Assembly (NCBI RefSeq): GCF_021864535.1 | Contig: NZ_JAKJIC010000003.1 | Span: forward strand, 1 to 64,000 | Length of the DNA: 64,000 nt | Source: Oryzibacter oryziterrae | GTDB lineage: Bacteria; Pseudomonadota; Alphaproteobacteria; Rhizobiales; Pleomorphomonadaceae | Reading direction: 5' to 3' | In this document: one piece after another, positions 46,101-53,599 of the stretch | How the letters are laid out: every line of letters begins with the position of its first letter | Numbering within the stretch: position 1 is the stretch's first letter | Position numbers and translations under genes: made by a program | Notes under the pieces: model-generated | What the model was told of the DNA's origin: nothing | The model's input: the letters and a program-made list of their open reading frames with translations, nothing else | Databases searched by the model: none

Positions 46101-48973
46101 TCGCTTTGGAAGAGACGGGGCTCGGCTGGCCGAGCTTTTACGGCCCGGTTGAATATACCGATCAGTGTTCCCGAAATGACGCGTGGCTTCGTATATTTTC
46201 CGATGCCTATCGGATCACTCCAAACCAATACAATGAAGCGACCCCGACCTCGTGGCGGACGGCGGCAGATCTGCTCGGTCAGAAAAAAAGCCGCCTAAAC
46301 ACGCTGTTGGCTACTCTCTTTACCAACCCCGAGGTCGAAGCGGACAATTTCCTAAAGATCCTTCATGGGGAGCTCGGCCAAGATCGTGGCGATGGATCGA
46401 TCGATATCACTAGGCTTTATTTTCGAATGGCGCGGCCGCACGACAATGCCATCCGCTGCACAAAATGCGCGCGCGTCCATCTCCACCACGGATTTGGTAG
46501 ATGCACGCGATGCGGAGAAAAGCTGGAATGGGATGGGCAGCTGAACGCCGAGAAGGTGGCGGAAGACAACTTTCTGGGCCGACGTGTGCGTAGAGCCATC
46601 GGGAACTCCGAGCCTCTCTTCCGACTGAAATGCGAGGAGCTTACAGGTCAGACGCACGATCCGGCTCAGCGTCTACAGCAATTTAAGGGCGTATTCGTGC
46701 GCGAGGAAGGCGAAAACGAAGCGGAGTATGAGGGGCGCAAGCTGTTTGACACAGCCGATCTCCTTTCCGTAACGACGACAATGGAGGTTGGGGTCGATAT
46801 CGGCTCGCTACAGGCAGTTTATCAGGGCAACATGCCGCCCCAGCGCTTCAATTACCAGCAACGCGTCGGGCGAGCTGGGCGTCGTGGCCAGGCGTTTTCA
46901 ACCGTACTCACAGTGTGCCGAAGCAAGAGCCACGACATCCACTACTTCCGCAATCCAATCGAGATCACGGGATCGGCACCACCTCCACCTTTCATAACGA
47001 CGGGTCTAGTTGACATCCCGTCCCGTCTCTTGCGCAAATTCTGGCTCGTGGAAGCGTTCAATCTCCTAAGGAACGAAAGCGGAGACAACTGGACTGGCGA
47101 CGACGTCGTGCCTGGCGATATTCACGGCGAGTTTCTTTATTGTAGTGAGTATTTCCGAAAAGAAGCAGGTTGGAAAGATAAGTTGAACCGTGCCTTGAAC
47201 CGTACGGAGCACAGGCGAAGCGAGATAGCTAAGATTCTGGCTCAAGCTTCCAATTGCGATGTTGCCGTAATCGAGGCACGCGTCACAAAAAACAGCTTGC
47301 TTCAACAGATCGATGAACTTGAAGGGAGCTACGGTCTCCAGGCAATTGGAATAGCCTCCGCTCTGGCAGAGGGCGGCCTCGTACCGCTTTATGGCATGCC
47401 GACGCGATCACGGAACCTCTACGTAGATCTGTTGAAGACGGGCAATGGGGAAGCGGACTGGGATACCATCGATCGGGATCAGGACATGGCGATCTTCGAT
47501 TTTTCGCCAGGGAACGTGCGTACGCGAGAGAAACTCCGTCATCGGTGCGTCGGCTTTACCGGCGTACTCAAGGTGCCCGACGACCGCAAAGGTGATTTAG
47601 ACGCGCCGATGAGACCTTACTCCGACTGGAGAAAGGAGGATTTTCATCTACGCTTTTGTCACGCCTGCAGCACTTGGTCGAAGGGTACCGAGTTTACGCT
47701 GGAGTGCGACGACTGCGGTACAAAGCTTAATGACGATCCCATCCACTGTGTCACGCCTACCGCCTATCGGACCGATTTCCGCCCCTCGGCGGATCCGATT
47801 GCTTCGAAGGTTGGTCAGCTCATTACTCTGGCGAGCCTCGGAAAACCCGACGACACCGTTCAGGATGCGAACTTACGAGTAAATTTCGCCGAGAGCTCGG
47901 AACTGTATCTAGTCAATCCCGGAGCGCGTTCCGAGGAAGGACCACTAGGATTCGAAGGGTTTGCCGTTCAGGACGTGAAGGACGATGCGGCAAAGTCGGT
48001 CCGCTGGTTCCGGCGCTCTCCTATGCTTAGGTTGGAAGGGCAAGCCATTGACCCGCGAGTGGTGGAAGAGGACACCTTGCGTTGGCGTGGCGCAAACGAA
48101 GTTACGAGAGCTTGGCTGGCCTCGCCAAAAGTGACGAACTCTCTGCAAATCGGGCCGGTAACACTCAATCCGAATCTACGGCTCTTGGACATGGACGTTT
48201 CCATGAACAATCGACATCCCAGTCGCACCAGCATTAGGGCGGCTGCGATATCGGCTACAGAGCTAATCGTCCAAAGGGCAGCGCTTGAGCTGGACATTGC
48301 CCCGGAGGAGTTTGAAAATCTTGCTCCCAATATCGTAAGGGGAGCTGACGGAAGCCGGGTGCCGTATCTCCAGATAGCTGACGCGTTGCCCAACGGTTCG
48401 GGCTTTTGTCGTCACCTGCTGTCCAACAGTAGATTGCCTGTCTCTGCTCTCATCAGAAGCATGCTCGATAAAGATGACGAGTGGCCTCGGAGCGCTGTAG
48501 GGGATAAAGAACACCGGGAAAAGTGCACTACCGCCTGCTACCGCTGTCTCCAGCGTTACAATAATAGGAACCTTCATGGTTTGCTGGATTGGAGGCTTGG
48601 CTTGTCCTACCTCCGTGCACTCGTTGATCCTCATTTCGAGTGCGGGCTCGACGGTAATTACGAGAGCTTCGAAATGTCCGATTGGCCGAGCATTGCGTAT
48701 CAGCTCGCCGGGCAAACAACGACCTTCATCCCCGGAAATAAGATATCACATCTGAACGGCAGGGAAGATATCCCGATATTCACGCTCGATAGCAAACAAT
48801 CACGTTGGGGGGTGGTTGTTCATCCACTATGGGATCAGACCAATTTCAGTTCAAAATTCGGCCTCGATCACACGGTCGTACCAATTGATAGCTTTGAGCT
48901 TGCACGACGTCCTCTGGAGGTCCTGCAGCGAGCCCTGCATTCAGGTAACCGTCCGGTGGCTGCCCCTTTGTGA
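43100..48973 (+). CDS. druE: DruE, giant DEAD-box helicase with DUF1998-like C-terminus
   Basis: The hallmark protein of Druantia systems, 1957 residues. Helicase motifs: Walker A SGTGSGKTEAFMLP (121-128), motif Ia LILYPLNALVEDQ, motif II VLDELHLIRG (DELH in place of DEAD, about 350), motif III SASLP, and later VTTTMEVGVDIGSLQAV and RVGRAGRRGQ (motif VI, about 1253-1260). Several Cys clusters that should bind zinc: CEACGDLYLGG, CCAKCGTDYSG, CTKC...CTRCGEK, CHAC...CDDCGTK, and the DUF1998 signature CTTACYRCLQRYNN (about 1808). The size and domain order fit DruE and the related MrfA/DrmA helicases. The upstream druM-F-G decide for Druantia type II. Cytoplasmic, ATP-dependent action on DNA is expected. 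Confidence 0.9.
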   Translation: MIDQFLAYLDTAYRIGDKDMADMRRELLSQPGELALDPIFEVVPRYETCGHGLETLIDDPEHRLKGLNKRERTAFVQLALSGLFERDFKSSTLKGIYEPYLHQIEMLERGVSDGTPSIITSGTGSGKTEAFMLPVLAQISKEASSWPKPNAPYDDAWLDPKKSFELYRRNEHPGRPKAVRALILYPLNALVEDQMVRLRKALDSPEAHAAMDLNFSGNRIFFGRYTGKSPVTGFMRHPRRAKNEMWKHRAARARDKLKIEMKRYRAIQRRLLDEGRSEELRYAFPSTDGGELISRWDMQATPPDILVTNQSILNAMLVREVDAPILDQTRDWLMNYPDARFYLVLDELHLIRGSAGAEMAGLIRILLERLGLLHPEYAHKLRILASSASLPMDDKNAASSLEYLKNLFGVAGTSGVKDIDLVWRRSVITGKAVTTPEPGAKPNAASLIALAAALASSAYRLVPSHLCSAFVSAARSVPGTEHLDDTTALENATRVAASMLDYAMQDTKAPNGRRPQKVEELAKRLYPGEAPQVVRGLLALRAIPDLPEEILPASLKPDRDALRLLPGFRMHCFVRNIEGLFASVSLHGDGLLRWGKPSIERGLSYDDVSSDGLQRRLFELLYCEACGDLYLGGKRGTAGGVGSARMVSLLPSPQELEKLPESASSTRFEDSSHREFALFWPGRAEPKREIKDESPFKWRQSFLNPYTGVVAETGGPEAIPGYLLDWPKSQATDFHRRSADEEGTAVPYCCAKCGTDYSGRFRAPNSLKREGRKSPVRSFRTGFAKTSQLLATELVASLKAQGGDGKLVAFSDSREDAANLALDVEVQHLKDLRREILMTEATKLGLKNAFSDEDRATMAQLKKTISDLWESNKTEEAEGALKALNQLKSREAASGYPASIPLIELFEFKRGEKSNNEVRPIVRELLNLGSTPIDGADTWVTRVKGRPWYSFFNKTKGNTILWKSEDTESDEKLQILGLARQTLQKEQPPEATDLLFSKTYFALEETGLGWPSFYGPVEYTDQCSRNDAWLRIFSDAYRITPNQYNEATPTSWRTAADLLGQKKSRLNTLLATLFTNPEVEADNFLKILHGELGQDRGDGSIDITRLYFRMARPHDNAIRCTKCARVHLHHGFGRCTRCGEKLEWDGQLNAEKVAEDNFLGRRVRRAIGNSEPLFRLKCEELTGQTHDPAQRLQQFKGVFVREEGENEAEYEGRKLFDTADLLSVTTTMEVGVDIGSLQAVYQGNMPPQRFNYQQRVGRAGRRGQAFSTVLTVCRSKSHDIHYFRNPIEITGSAPPPPFITTGLVDIPSRLLRKFWLVEAFNLLRNESGDNWTGDDVVPGDIHGEFLYCSEYFRKEAGWKDKLNRALNRTEHRRSEIAKILAQASNCDVAVIEARVTKNSLLQQIDELEGSYGLQAIGIASALAEGGLVPLYGMPTRSRNLYVDLLKTGNGEADWDTIDRDQDMAIFDFSPGNVRTREKLRHRCVGFTGVLKVPDDRKGDLDAPMRPYSDWRKEDFHLRFCHACSTWSKGTEFTLECDDCGTKLNDDPIHCVTPTAYRTDFRPSADPIASKVGQLITLASLGKPDDTVQDANLRVNFAESSELYLVNPGARSEEGPLGFEGFAVQDVKDDAAKSVRWFRRSPMLRLEGQAIDPRVVEEDTLRWRGANEVTRAWLASPKVTNSLQIGPVTLNPNLRLLDMDVSMNNRHPSRTSIRAAAISATELIVQRAALELDIAPEEFENLAPNIVRGADGSRVPYLQIADALPNGSGFCRHLLSNSRLPVSALIRSMLDKDDEWPRSAVGDKEHREKCTTACYRCLQRYNNRNLHGLLDWRLGLSYLRALVDPHFECGLDGNYESFEMSDWPSIAYQLAGQTTTFIPGNKISHLNGREDIPIFTLDSKQSRWGVVVHPLWDQTNFSSKFGLDHTVVPIDSFELARRPLEVLQRALHSGNRPVAAPL

Positions 48974-49036
48974 GTTGGGCTTGTGGGCGTAGTTACGGAA
49001 CTAAATACATCATTAGTTCCGTAGCTTGGGTGTCCG

Positions 49037-49400
49037 ATGGCACGTGTGGAGATTTTGACGGGTCGGTAACGGCGTCGTACCTGGCCCGATGAGGAGAAGC
49101 TGGCAATCCTTTCCGAGGTGGCGTCAAGGTCGGGGACTGTCATCGAAGTGGCTCGGCTCCATGATGTGTTACCGCAGCAAATCTATGCTTGGCGGCGCCA
49201 GTTCCACCGATCGGCCGAACCGCCCCCCCTTCGGCTGTACCGGTGTTCCTGCCGGTGACCGTGGTCCCAACTGTCGATGCGCCGCAGGCTCGGGAGCTGA
49301 AGACTTCGGCCAAGGACAAGCTTCTCCGTGCCGGTTGGCGCATGTGGAGATCCGCTGCAAGGGCGGCCGCGTTCTGAAGGTCGATGCCGGCACCTCGTAG
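49037..49400 (+). pseudogene. IS66-family TnpA remnant
   Basis: From ATG 49037: ARVEILTGR, an in-frame TAA, then RRTWPDEEKLAILSEVASRSG...VIEVARLHDVLPQQIYAWRRQF. A frameshift in a C-run near 49225 continues as VPVFLPVTVVPTVDAP, and a further shift gives HVEIRCKGGRVLKVDAGTS. These are the helix-turn-helix and tail of an IS66-type TnpA. Inactive. It marks the left edge of the second conflict module, as other IS66 fragments mark its right edge. The rest of 48974-49643 shows no gene. Confidence 0.8.
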
Positions 49401-49643
49401 CGGTGTTTGGCGAAGTCAATTCGCTACCAATATGGCATTGGTGGGCGTATTGTTTTTCATGGTCATGGTCGGTCAGGCTCCACGGAGAGGCTTGCAACGC
49501 CTTCACTGTAGAGATTGTTGATTTCCGCGGGGCACAGAGACACCGTGTGGCGAAAGCCATTCTGAAGTTGGTACACCTTTGCCGCTTGACAGGCAGCCGA
49601 GTTGCCGCAAAGTTGCGTTACAGTAGTTTACTTGAGATTAAGA

Positions 49644-51170
49644 ATGCGGGAATCCGATCGGGTCACGGAGAAGCAAGCCCAAGCCCTCCCTGTCGTCGTC
49701 ATTCAGCATCCCGCCGACTTCGTCGCCGGTGAATCCTTTTCGCTGATTCGATCGAGCACCGGCGAGTTTCGGAACTGGGAAGCTTGGCAGACCGAGCCAT
49801 TCAGTTTTCCCGCGACCGTGCTTGACTTATCCGTTGAGCATCAGGTGTCGATCCCGCGAAACCTTCTCTGGAAGGTCTTACCGATGGAATCGATCACCCT
49901 CGAGTTCAAGGTGGAACCGCCAGTCAAGATCCCCTTTGTATATCAGCCGCTTGATGAAGAAATGTCGCAGCCGCAAGCTCCAGAAAGCGACCCGGTCAGC
50001 GATCTGCTCCAGGTGATGCAGCAGAACAGCCAGTCGGCAAGTCTCGTCTCGCCATCTCCTGCAGCCACCAACCTGGTGAGCATGGAACCACCGCCCCCGC
50101 GTGGTATCGTCGATCCGACATTGGTAACTCGACTCGGTTCCGGCACTGTCAACGCGAGACTGGCCTCTCCGTTTGCCTTGCTGATGGCAGTGCCGATTCT
50201 GATTGTCTTTTCTTGCGTTATTGGTTGGTACTTGCACCAATGGTGGACAATATCACCGCCGCAAGTATCCACCGCGGAAACAACACGCGAGGCAGATCTC
50301 ACAGCGCGCGAGGCTACGCTGAACGAGCAAAAGGAGGAACAGGCAAAAGCCGCGCAGAACGTTATGGGCCAGATCGCAGCTCTCGATCAACGGGAAGTAG
50401 CGTTGAAGCAGTTAAGAGAAGATCTTCGCGACACCCAGAGCAAACTCGACAAGCAGACGACCGACCTCAGTGACAAGTCTGCGGCACTCAATAGACAAGA
50501 AGCATCTCAAAATCAGAGAGAGTCAGACCTTGACAGCAAAAACAACGATCTGACTGCGCGGGAGCGGGACCTTGCCGATCGTGCGACCGCGGTCAAAAAG
50601 CTCGTTGCCGATCTGATCCGTCAACAAACCGACATTGACACTCAGAAGACTCAGCTAGCGACGACCCAGAAAAGCTTGACCGACTTTGCCGCGCAACTTA
50701 AGGCCCTGAGGGATCAACTTCAAGTCCAGCAGCAAAACCTGGCGGTAGCACAAGCGCAACTGGCCAAGGACCGCCAGGATCTCGATCAGCGCCAGAAATC
50801 TCTGGCAAGTACGAACGCCGGTGGACAGCCAGGGTTCCCGTCCGGTTTTCCGGGTTTGGAAAACAACTTCGGCGCGTATGCCATCGACAAGCAGGGGCAC
50901 GTCTGGCTCGCATGGAATGCTCCTACCGTCGATGTTGCCCGCGCCGTTGTGACAGGAAACTGCGCGAAGCTCGCTTCTGCCCAGAACTGCTATGTTGGTA
51001 TTTTTACTGAAGGCTGCATCGCCATTGCCGTCGGTGCGAGCGGAGGTTGGGGGATGGGGCGCGGACAGTCGCGCAGCGAAGCCGGCTTAGCTGCGGTGGA
51101 AGCTTGTCGCGGCGCCCGCAACACCGGGTGCCGGGTAACGCGCGAACAGGCTGCCTGCATCGGAGAATGA
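49644..51170 (+). CDS. Bitopic membrane protein with coiled coil and DUF4189-like domain
   Basis: A 508-residue protein. The cytosolic N-terminal region (1-170) is a beta-rich unknown with a Pro/Ser-rich linker. One membrane helix (about 174-198, FALLMAVPILIVFSCVIGWYL) is followed by a long coiled coil (about 210-400) with heptad-like blocks (TAREATLNEQ, TARERDLADR) and then a compact C-terminal domain (about 415-508, GAYAIDKQGHVWLAWN...GWGMGRGQSRSEAGLAAVEAC) with four or more Cys, which I read as DUF4189-like. The C-terminal part would be periplasmic. ATG 49644 is preferred to 49602 because the latter has no relation to the protein. It is a candidate envelope sensor or anchor for the module. 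Confidence 0.75.
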   Translation: MRESDRVTEKQAQALPVVVIQHPADFVAGESFSLIRSSTGEFRNWEAWQTEPFSFPATVLDLSVEHQVSIPRNLLWKVLPMESITLEFKVEPPVKIPFVYQPLDEEMSQPQAPESDPVSDLLQVMQQNSQSASLVSPSPAATNLVSMEPPPPRGIVDPTLVTRLGSGTVNARLASPFALLMAVPILIVFSCVIGWYLHQWWTISPPQVSTAETTREADLTAREATLNEQKEEQAKAAQNVMGQIAALDQREVALKQLREDLRDTQSKLDKQTTDLSDKSAALNRQEASQNQRESDLDSKNNDLTARERDLADRATAVKKLVADLIRQQTDIDTQKTQLATTQKSLTDFAAQLKALRDQLQVQQQNLAVAQAQLAKDRQDLDQRQKSLASTNAGGQPGFPSGFPGLENNFGAYAIDKQGHVWLAWNAPTVDVARAVVTGNCAKLASAQNCYVGIFTEGCIAIAVGASGGWGMGRGQSRSEAGLAAVEACRGARNTGCRVTREQAACIGE

Positions 51171-51231
51171 CACCGGTGCCGCCAGTGACCGAAATTCGGT
51201 TCCGTGCGTGGGTCGATTGTAGTCGCGTTCT

Positions 51232-51690
51232 TTACCGGGAACGCCCACGCGGGCGCCGCACTTCTCCCTGCCCGCCGGGCTCTCTTTTGGATGACGATAC
51301 CTCCGATTGACTCGGATTGATCGAACAGGGTGACTGCTCGCCACGGGACTTCTGCAATCGCTCCGCACCATCTTGGAGTCTGTTCGCCCGTCGCTGCTCC
51401 TCGCGACGTCGGCTCTCCTCTCCCAACTCAGTCGCGGCCTCGGTAAGCCGATCAGCCGCCTCCTGCGTCGTTCGTGACGGATTTGGTTCGACGAAACAAT
51501 GCCTTTCACCGGCCGGGTCTAAGCACGAACGATCGGGCTGCGGCGCGAAGGCCGTCGCCGATAGAGCAACGCTCGTCCCCAGAAGCCCGAGTCCGAATGC
51601 GCCGACCTTGCGCTCCACGCGTTCCGCGTCCCGCTCCGGCTTCGCTGGCATACGCCGCGGAGGGCGACCGGGTGGTGGAATGGCTGCCAA
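51232..51690 (-). CDS. Small single-pass membrane protein, TTG start
   Basis: 152 residues on the opposite strand between two plus-strand genes. TTG 51690 is preceded by GGAAGGAGAAGAAC, a strong Shine-Dalgarno with six-base spacing, which is the main reason to accept it. A Pro/Arg-rich N-terminus (MAAIPPPGRPPRR) precedes a membrane helix (about 31-50, AFGLGLLGTSVALSATAFA). The rest has a Cys pair (SCLDPAGERHC) and a charged helix (TEAATELGEESRRREEQRRANR). No family recognised. The N-terminal proline motif, membrane helix and charged helix resemble a reduced version of the neighbouring coiled-coil protein's plan. Confidence 0.5.
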   Translation of the reverse strand: MAAIPPPGRPPRRMPAKPERDAERVERKVGAFGLGLLGTSVALSATAFAPQPDRSCLDPAGERHCFVEPNPSRTTQEAADRLTEAATELGEESRRREEQRRANRLQDGAERLQKSRGEQSPCSINPSQSEVSSSKREPGGQGEVRRPRGRSR

Positions 51691-51733
51691 GTTCTTCTCC
51701 TTCCGGTACTGCCGAACGATCGGTACTGAGGCG

Positions 51734-51763
51734 TGACAAAGCGATGCAAATTGTGGCTATACT
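51734..51763 (+). promoter_or_regulatory. Putative sigma-70 promoter of the VirD4-like gene
   Basis: TGACAA at 51734-51739 and TATACT at 51758-51763 with an 18-base spacer, ending 34 bases before the VirD4-like start. The gene has AGGTGA as its own Shine-Dalgarno. The same 108-bp gap lies upstream of the minus-strand TTG gene, so the promoters may be divergent and co-regulated. Confidence 0.5.
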
Positions 51764-51797
51764 ACCAGCTAGTTCACACCCTAAACAGGTGACCTAG

Positions 51798-53531
51798 ATG
51801 TTGTTCAACCCATTGTCCGCGGTACTAAATACCATTTTCAATCTCATTATCAACCAGAAGCGCTACTCGAATTCCCTGAGAAACCTGAACAGAAGCGACG
51901 CGCACGGCGGGGCGAAGTTCATGGAGCCCGGCGAAATCGTCGATCGTGGCCTGACGGTCTGCGACAGCGGCGACGTGAACGGCATTTTGATCGGCGGAGT
52001 AGAGACGGCGCGCGGAGGTGAGGTCGTCGTCTGCTACCCTGGTGATCGGCACCTGATCACCTTCGCGCCGACCCGCTCCGGCAAAGGTACCTGTCATGTC
52101 ATCCCCAACCTGCTCCTGCACCGAGGCGCGACTTTCGTCATCGACGTCAAAGGAGAAAACTTCCTGGCCAGCCAACGCCAGCGGTGTGGTTATGGACCCG
52201 TGATGGCGTTCGCTCCCTACGATCCGCGCATTCCTTCTGTACGTGTCAACCCGCTCGATTTCGTGCGCATAGGCACCATCAATGAAGCCGATGATGCGCG
52301 AGCGCTGGCCAACCTTCTGATCGAAGCTTCCGGATCGGACAAAGACAAATTCTGGGAAGAGTATGCACGCACGCTTTTGACCGGCTTTATTCTCTATATG
52401 CTCCACGACGCTCCTGAGTCGCAACGCAATCTGACCAGCGTTGTCGGACTGCTGTCGCTGCCACGCGACAAACTCAACATCCATTTGCAGTCGATGAGCC
52501 GGCATCGAAACGGCACCGTCGCCGCGGCCGGCGCCAATTTTTCCGGTATGGCCGAGGAGATGTTTCAGAACGTCCTCGCCAGCGTTTACCCACAAATCGC
52601 TTGCTGGGCGGCAGGCGGTCCGTTGGAAGCATTGACCTCCACCAGCGACTTCACCTTCGATCAACTCAGGATACAACCGGCGAGCTTCTTTCTGATCATC
52701 CCCCTCGATCGAATCCGCGAGAACCGCAGCGCATTGCGCGTGTTGACCGGCATGGCAATCCGCTCGCTTGCCCGAACCATTCCAAAATCCAATGACCGAC
52801 GCATCCTGTTCATTCTCGATGAATTCGCCAACCTCGGAAGGATGGAGGATGTCGAGGATGGAGTAACCTACCTCGCAAGCACCGGAGTTCAGCTTTGGAT
52901 GATCGTGCAGGATTTCAGCCAGCTGAAGAATGTCTACCACGAAAAGGCTGACACCATTTTCGCCAACTGCGGAGCCCGCATCGTCTTCAACGTTCAAGAC
53001 GTCGAGACGGCGAAGAAAATCTCGGAAATGATCGGCAACACGACCGTAATTGTCGAAACACCGACTCGCAGTAGTGGCGGATTATTCACCGCCAGCACCG
53101 TCGGCATGAACCACTCGGTTGCGGCTCGGCCGCTGATGACCCCTGACGAAGTGATGCGGCTCGATCGGAGCGAACAAATCGCCTTTCTCGACGAGAACCG
53201 ACCGGTGCGCTGTCGGAAATGGTACTACTTCGATCGCCCCGAGTTCAGGTCGCTTTACGATGATCCACGACCGTTGCTCGGTGCTTCGAGCCTGCCACAG
53301 CTAGCCACGACCAGTCGTCCCGCTGGCGGAACGACTACGCCATCGCGTACGGCGCAAGCTACCCCCTCTCGTGGTGCCAACCCTACACCAGCCGTTCCCC
53401 TGATGGCCGGTCGCCCGCCGCGAAAAGCGGCTTCGGCGTCTAGTCGCGTGCAGCCCGCGGCCCCCGCTTCGCGACCGGCGAACGCGCCACCAAAGGGCCG
53501 ACCGCCGCGCCAGCCGACGGGCCGCCATTGA
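51798..53531 (+). CDS. Orphan VirD4/TraG-type coupling ATPase
   Basis: A 577-residue P-loop ATPase of the type IV coupling protein family: Walker A APTRSGKGTCHVIPNLL (about 90-98), Walker B RRILFILDEFANLG (about 334-346), the all-alpha-domain region between, and the RxR-like C-terminal part (FLDENRPVRCRKWYYFDRPEF). The N-terminus (LFNPLSAVLNTIFNLIINQKRY) has no pair of membrane helices as in VirD4/TraD. The tail (about 497-577) is Pro/Ala/Arg/Thr-rich. There are no relaxase or VirB genes in the window, so it is not part of a visible conjugation system. Convergent with the kinase operon; the two ends are 68 bp apart. It probably acts as an ATP-driven translocase within that module. Confidence 0.85.
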   Translation: MLFNPLSAVLNTIFNLIINQKRYSNSLRNLNRSDAHGGAKFMEPGEIVDRGLTVCDSGDVNGILIGGVETARGGEVVVCYPGDRHLITFAPTRSGKGTCHVIPNLLLHRGATFVIDVKGENFLASQRQRCGYGPVMAFAPYDPRIPSVRVNPLDFVRIGTINEADDARALANLLIEASGSDKDKFWEEYARTLLTGFILYMLHDAPESQRNLTSVVGLLSLPRDKLNIHLQSMSRHRNGTVAAAGANFSGMAEEMFQNVLASVYPQIACWAAGGPLEALTSTSDFTFDQLRIQPASFFLIIPLDRIRENRSALRVLTGMAIRSLARTIPKSNDRRILFILDEFANLGRMEDVEDGVTYLASTGVQLWMIVQDFSQLKNVYHEKADTIFANCGARIVFNVQDVETAKKISEMIGNTTVIVETPTRSSGGLFTASTVGMNHSVAARPLMTPDEVMRLDRSEQIAFLDENRPVRCRKWYYFDRPEFRSLYDDPRPLLGASSLPQLATTSRPAGGTTTPSRTAQATPSRGANPTPAVPLMAGRPPRKAASASSRVQPAAPASRPANAPPKGRPPRQPTGRH

Positions 53532-53599
53532 CGCTGAACCGCAAGGACGACCGCAGCAGAGCATTTCAGATCCGCTTCACTAGGTATTCCAAGAGGGAG

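Noticed and set aside
43100-48973. DISARM (DrmA/DrmB) as the identity of the giant helicase
   Set aside because: DISARM has separate DrmA, DrmB and a PLD protein DrmC; here one 1957-residue protein follows DruM-like, DruF- and DruG-sized genes, which fits Druantia type II.
51798-53531. Part of a conjugation system
   Set aside because: No relaxase, VirB or mating-pair gene is visible in the window, and the protein lacks the membrane helices of coupling proteins.
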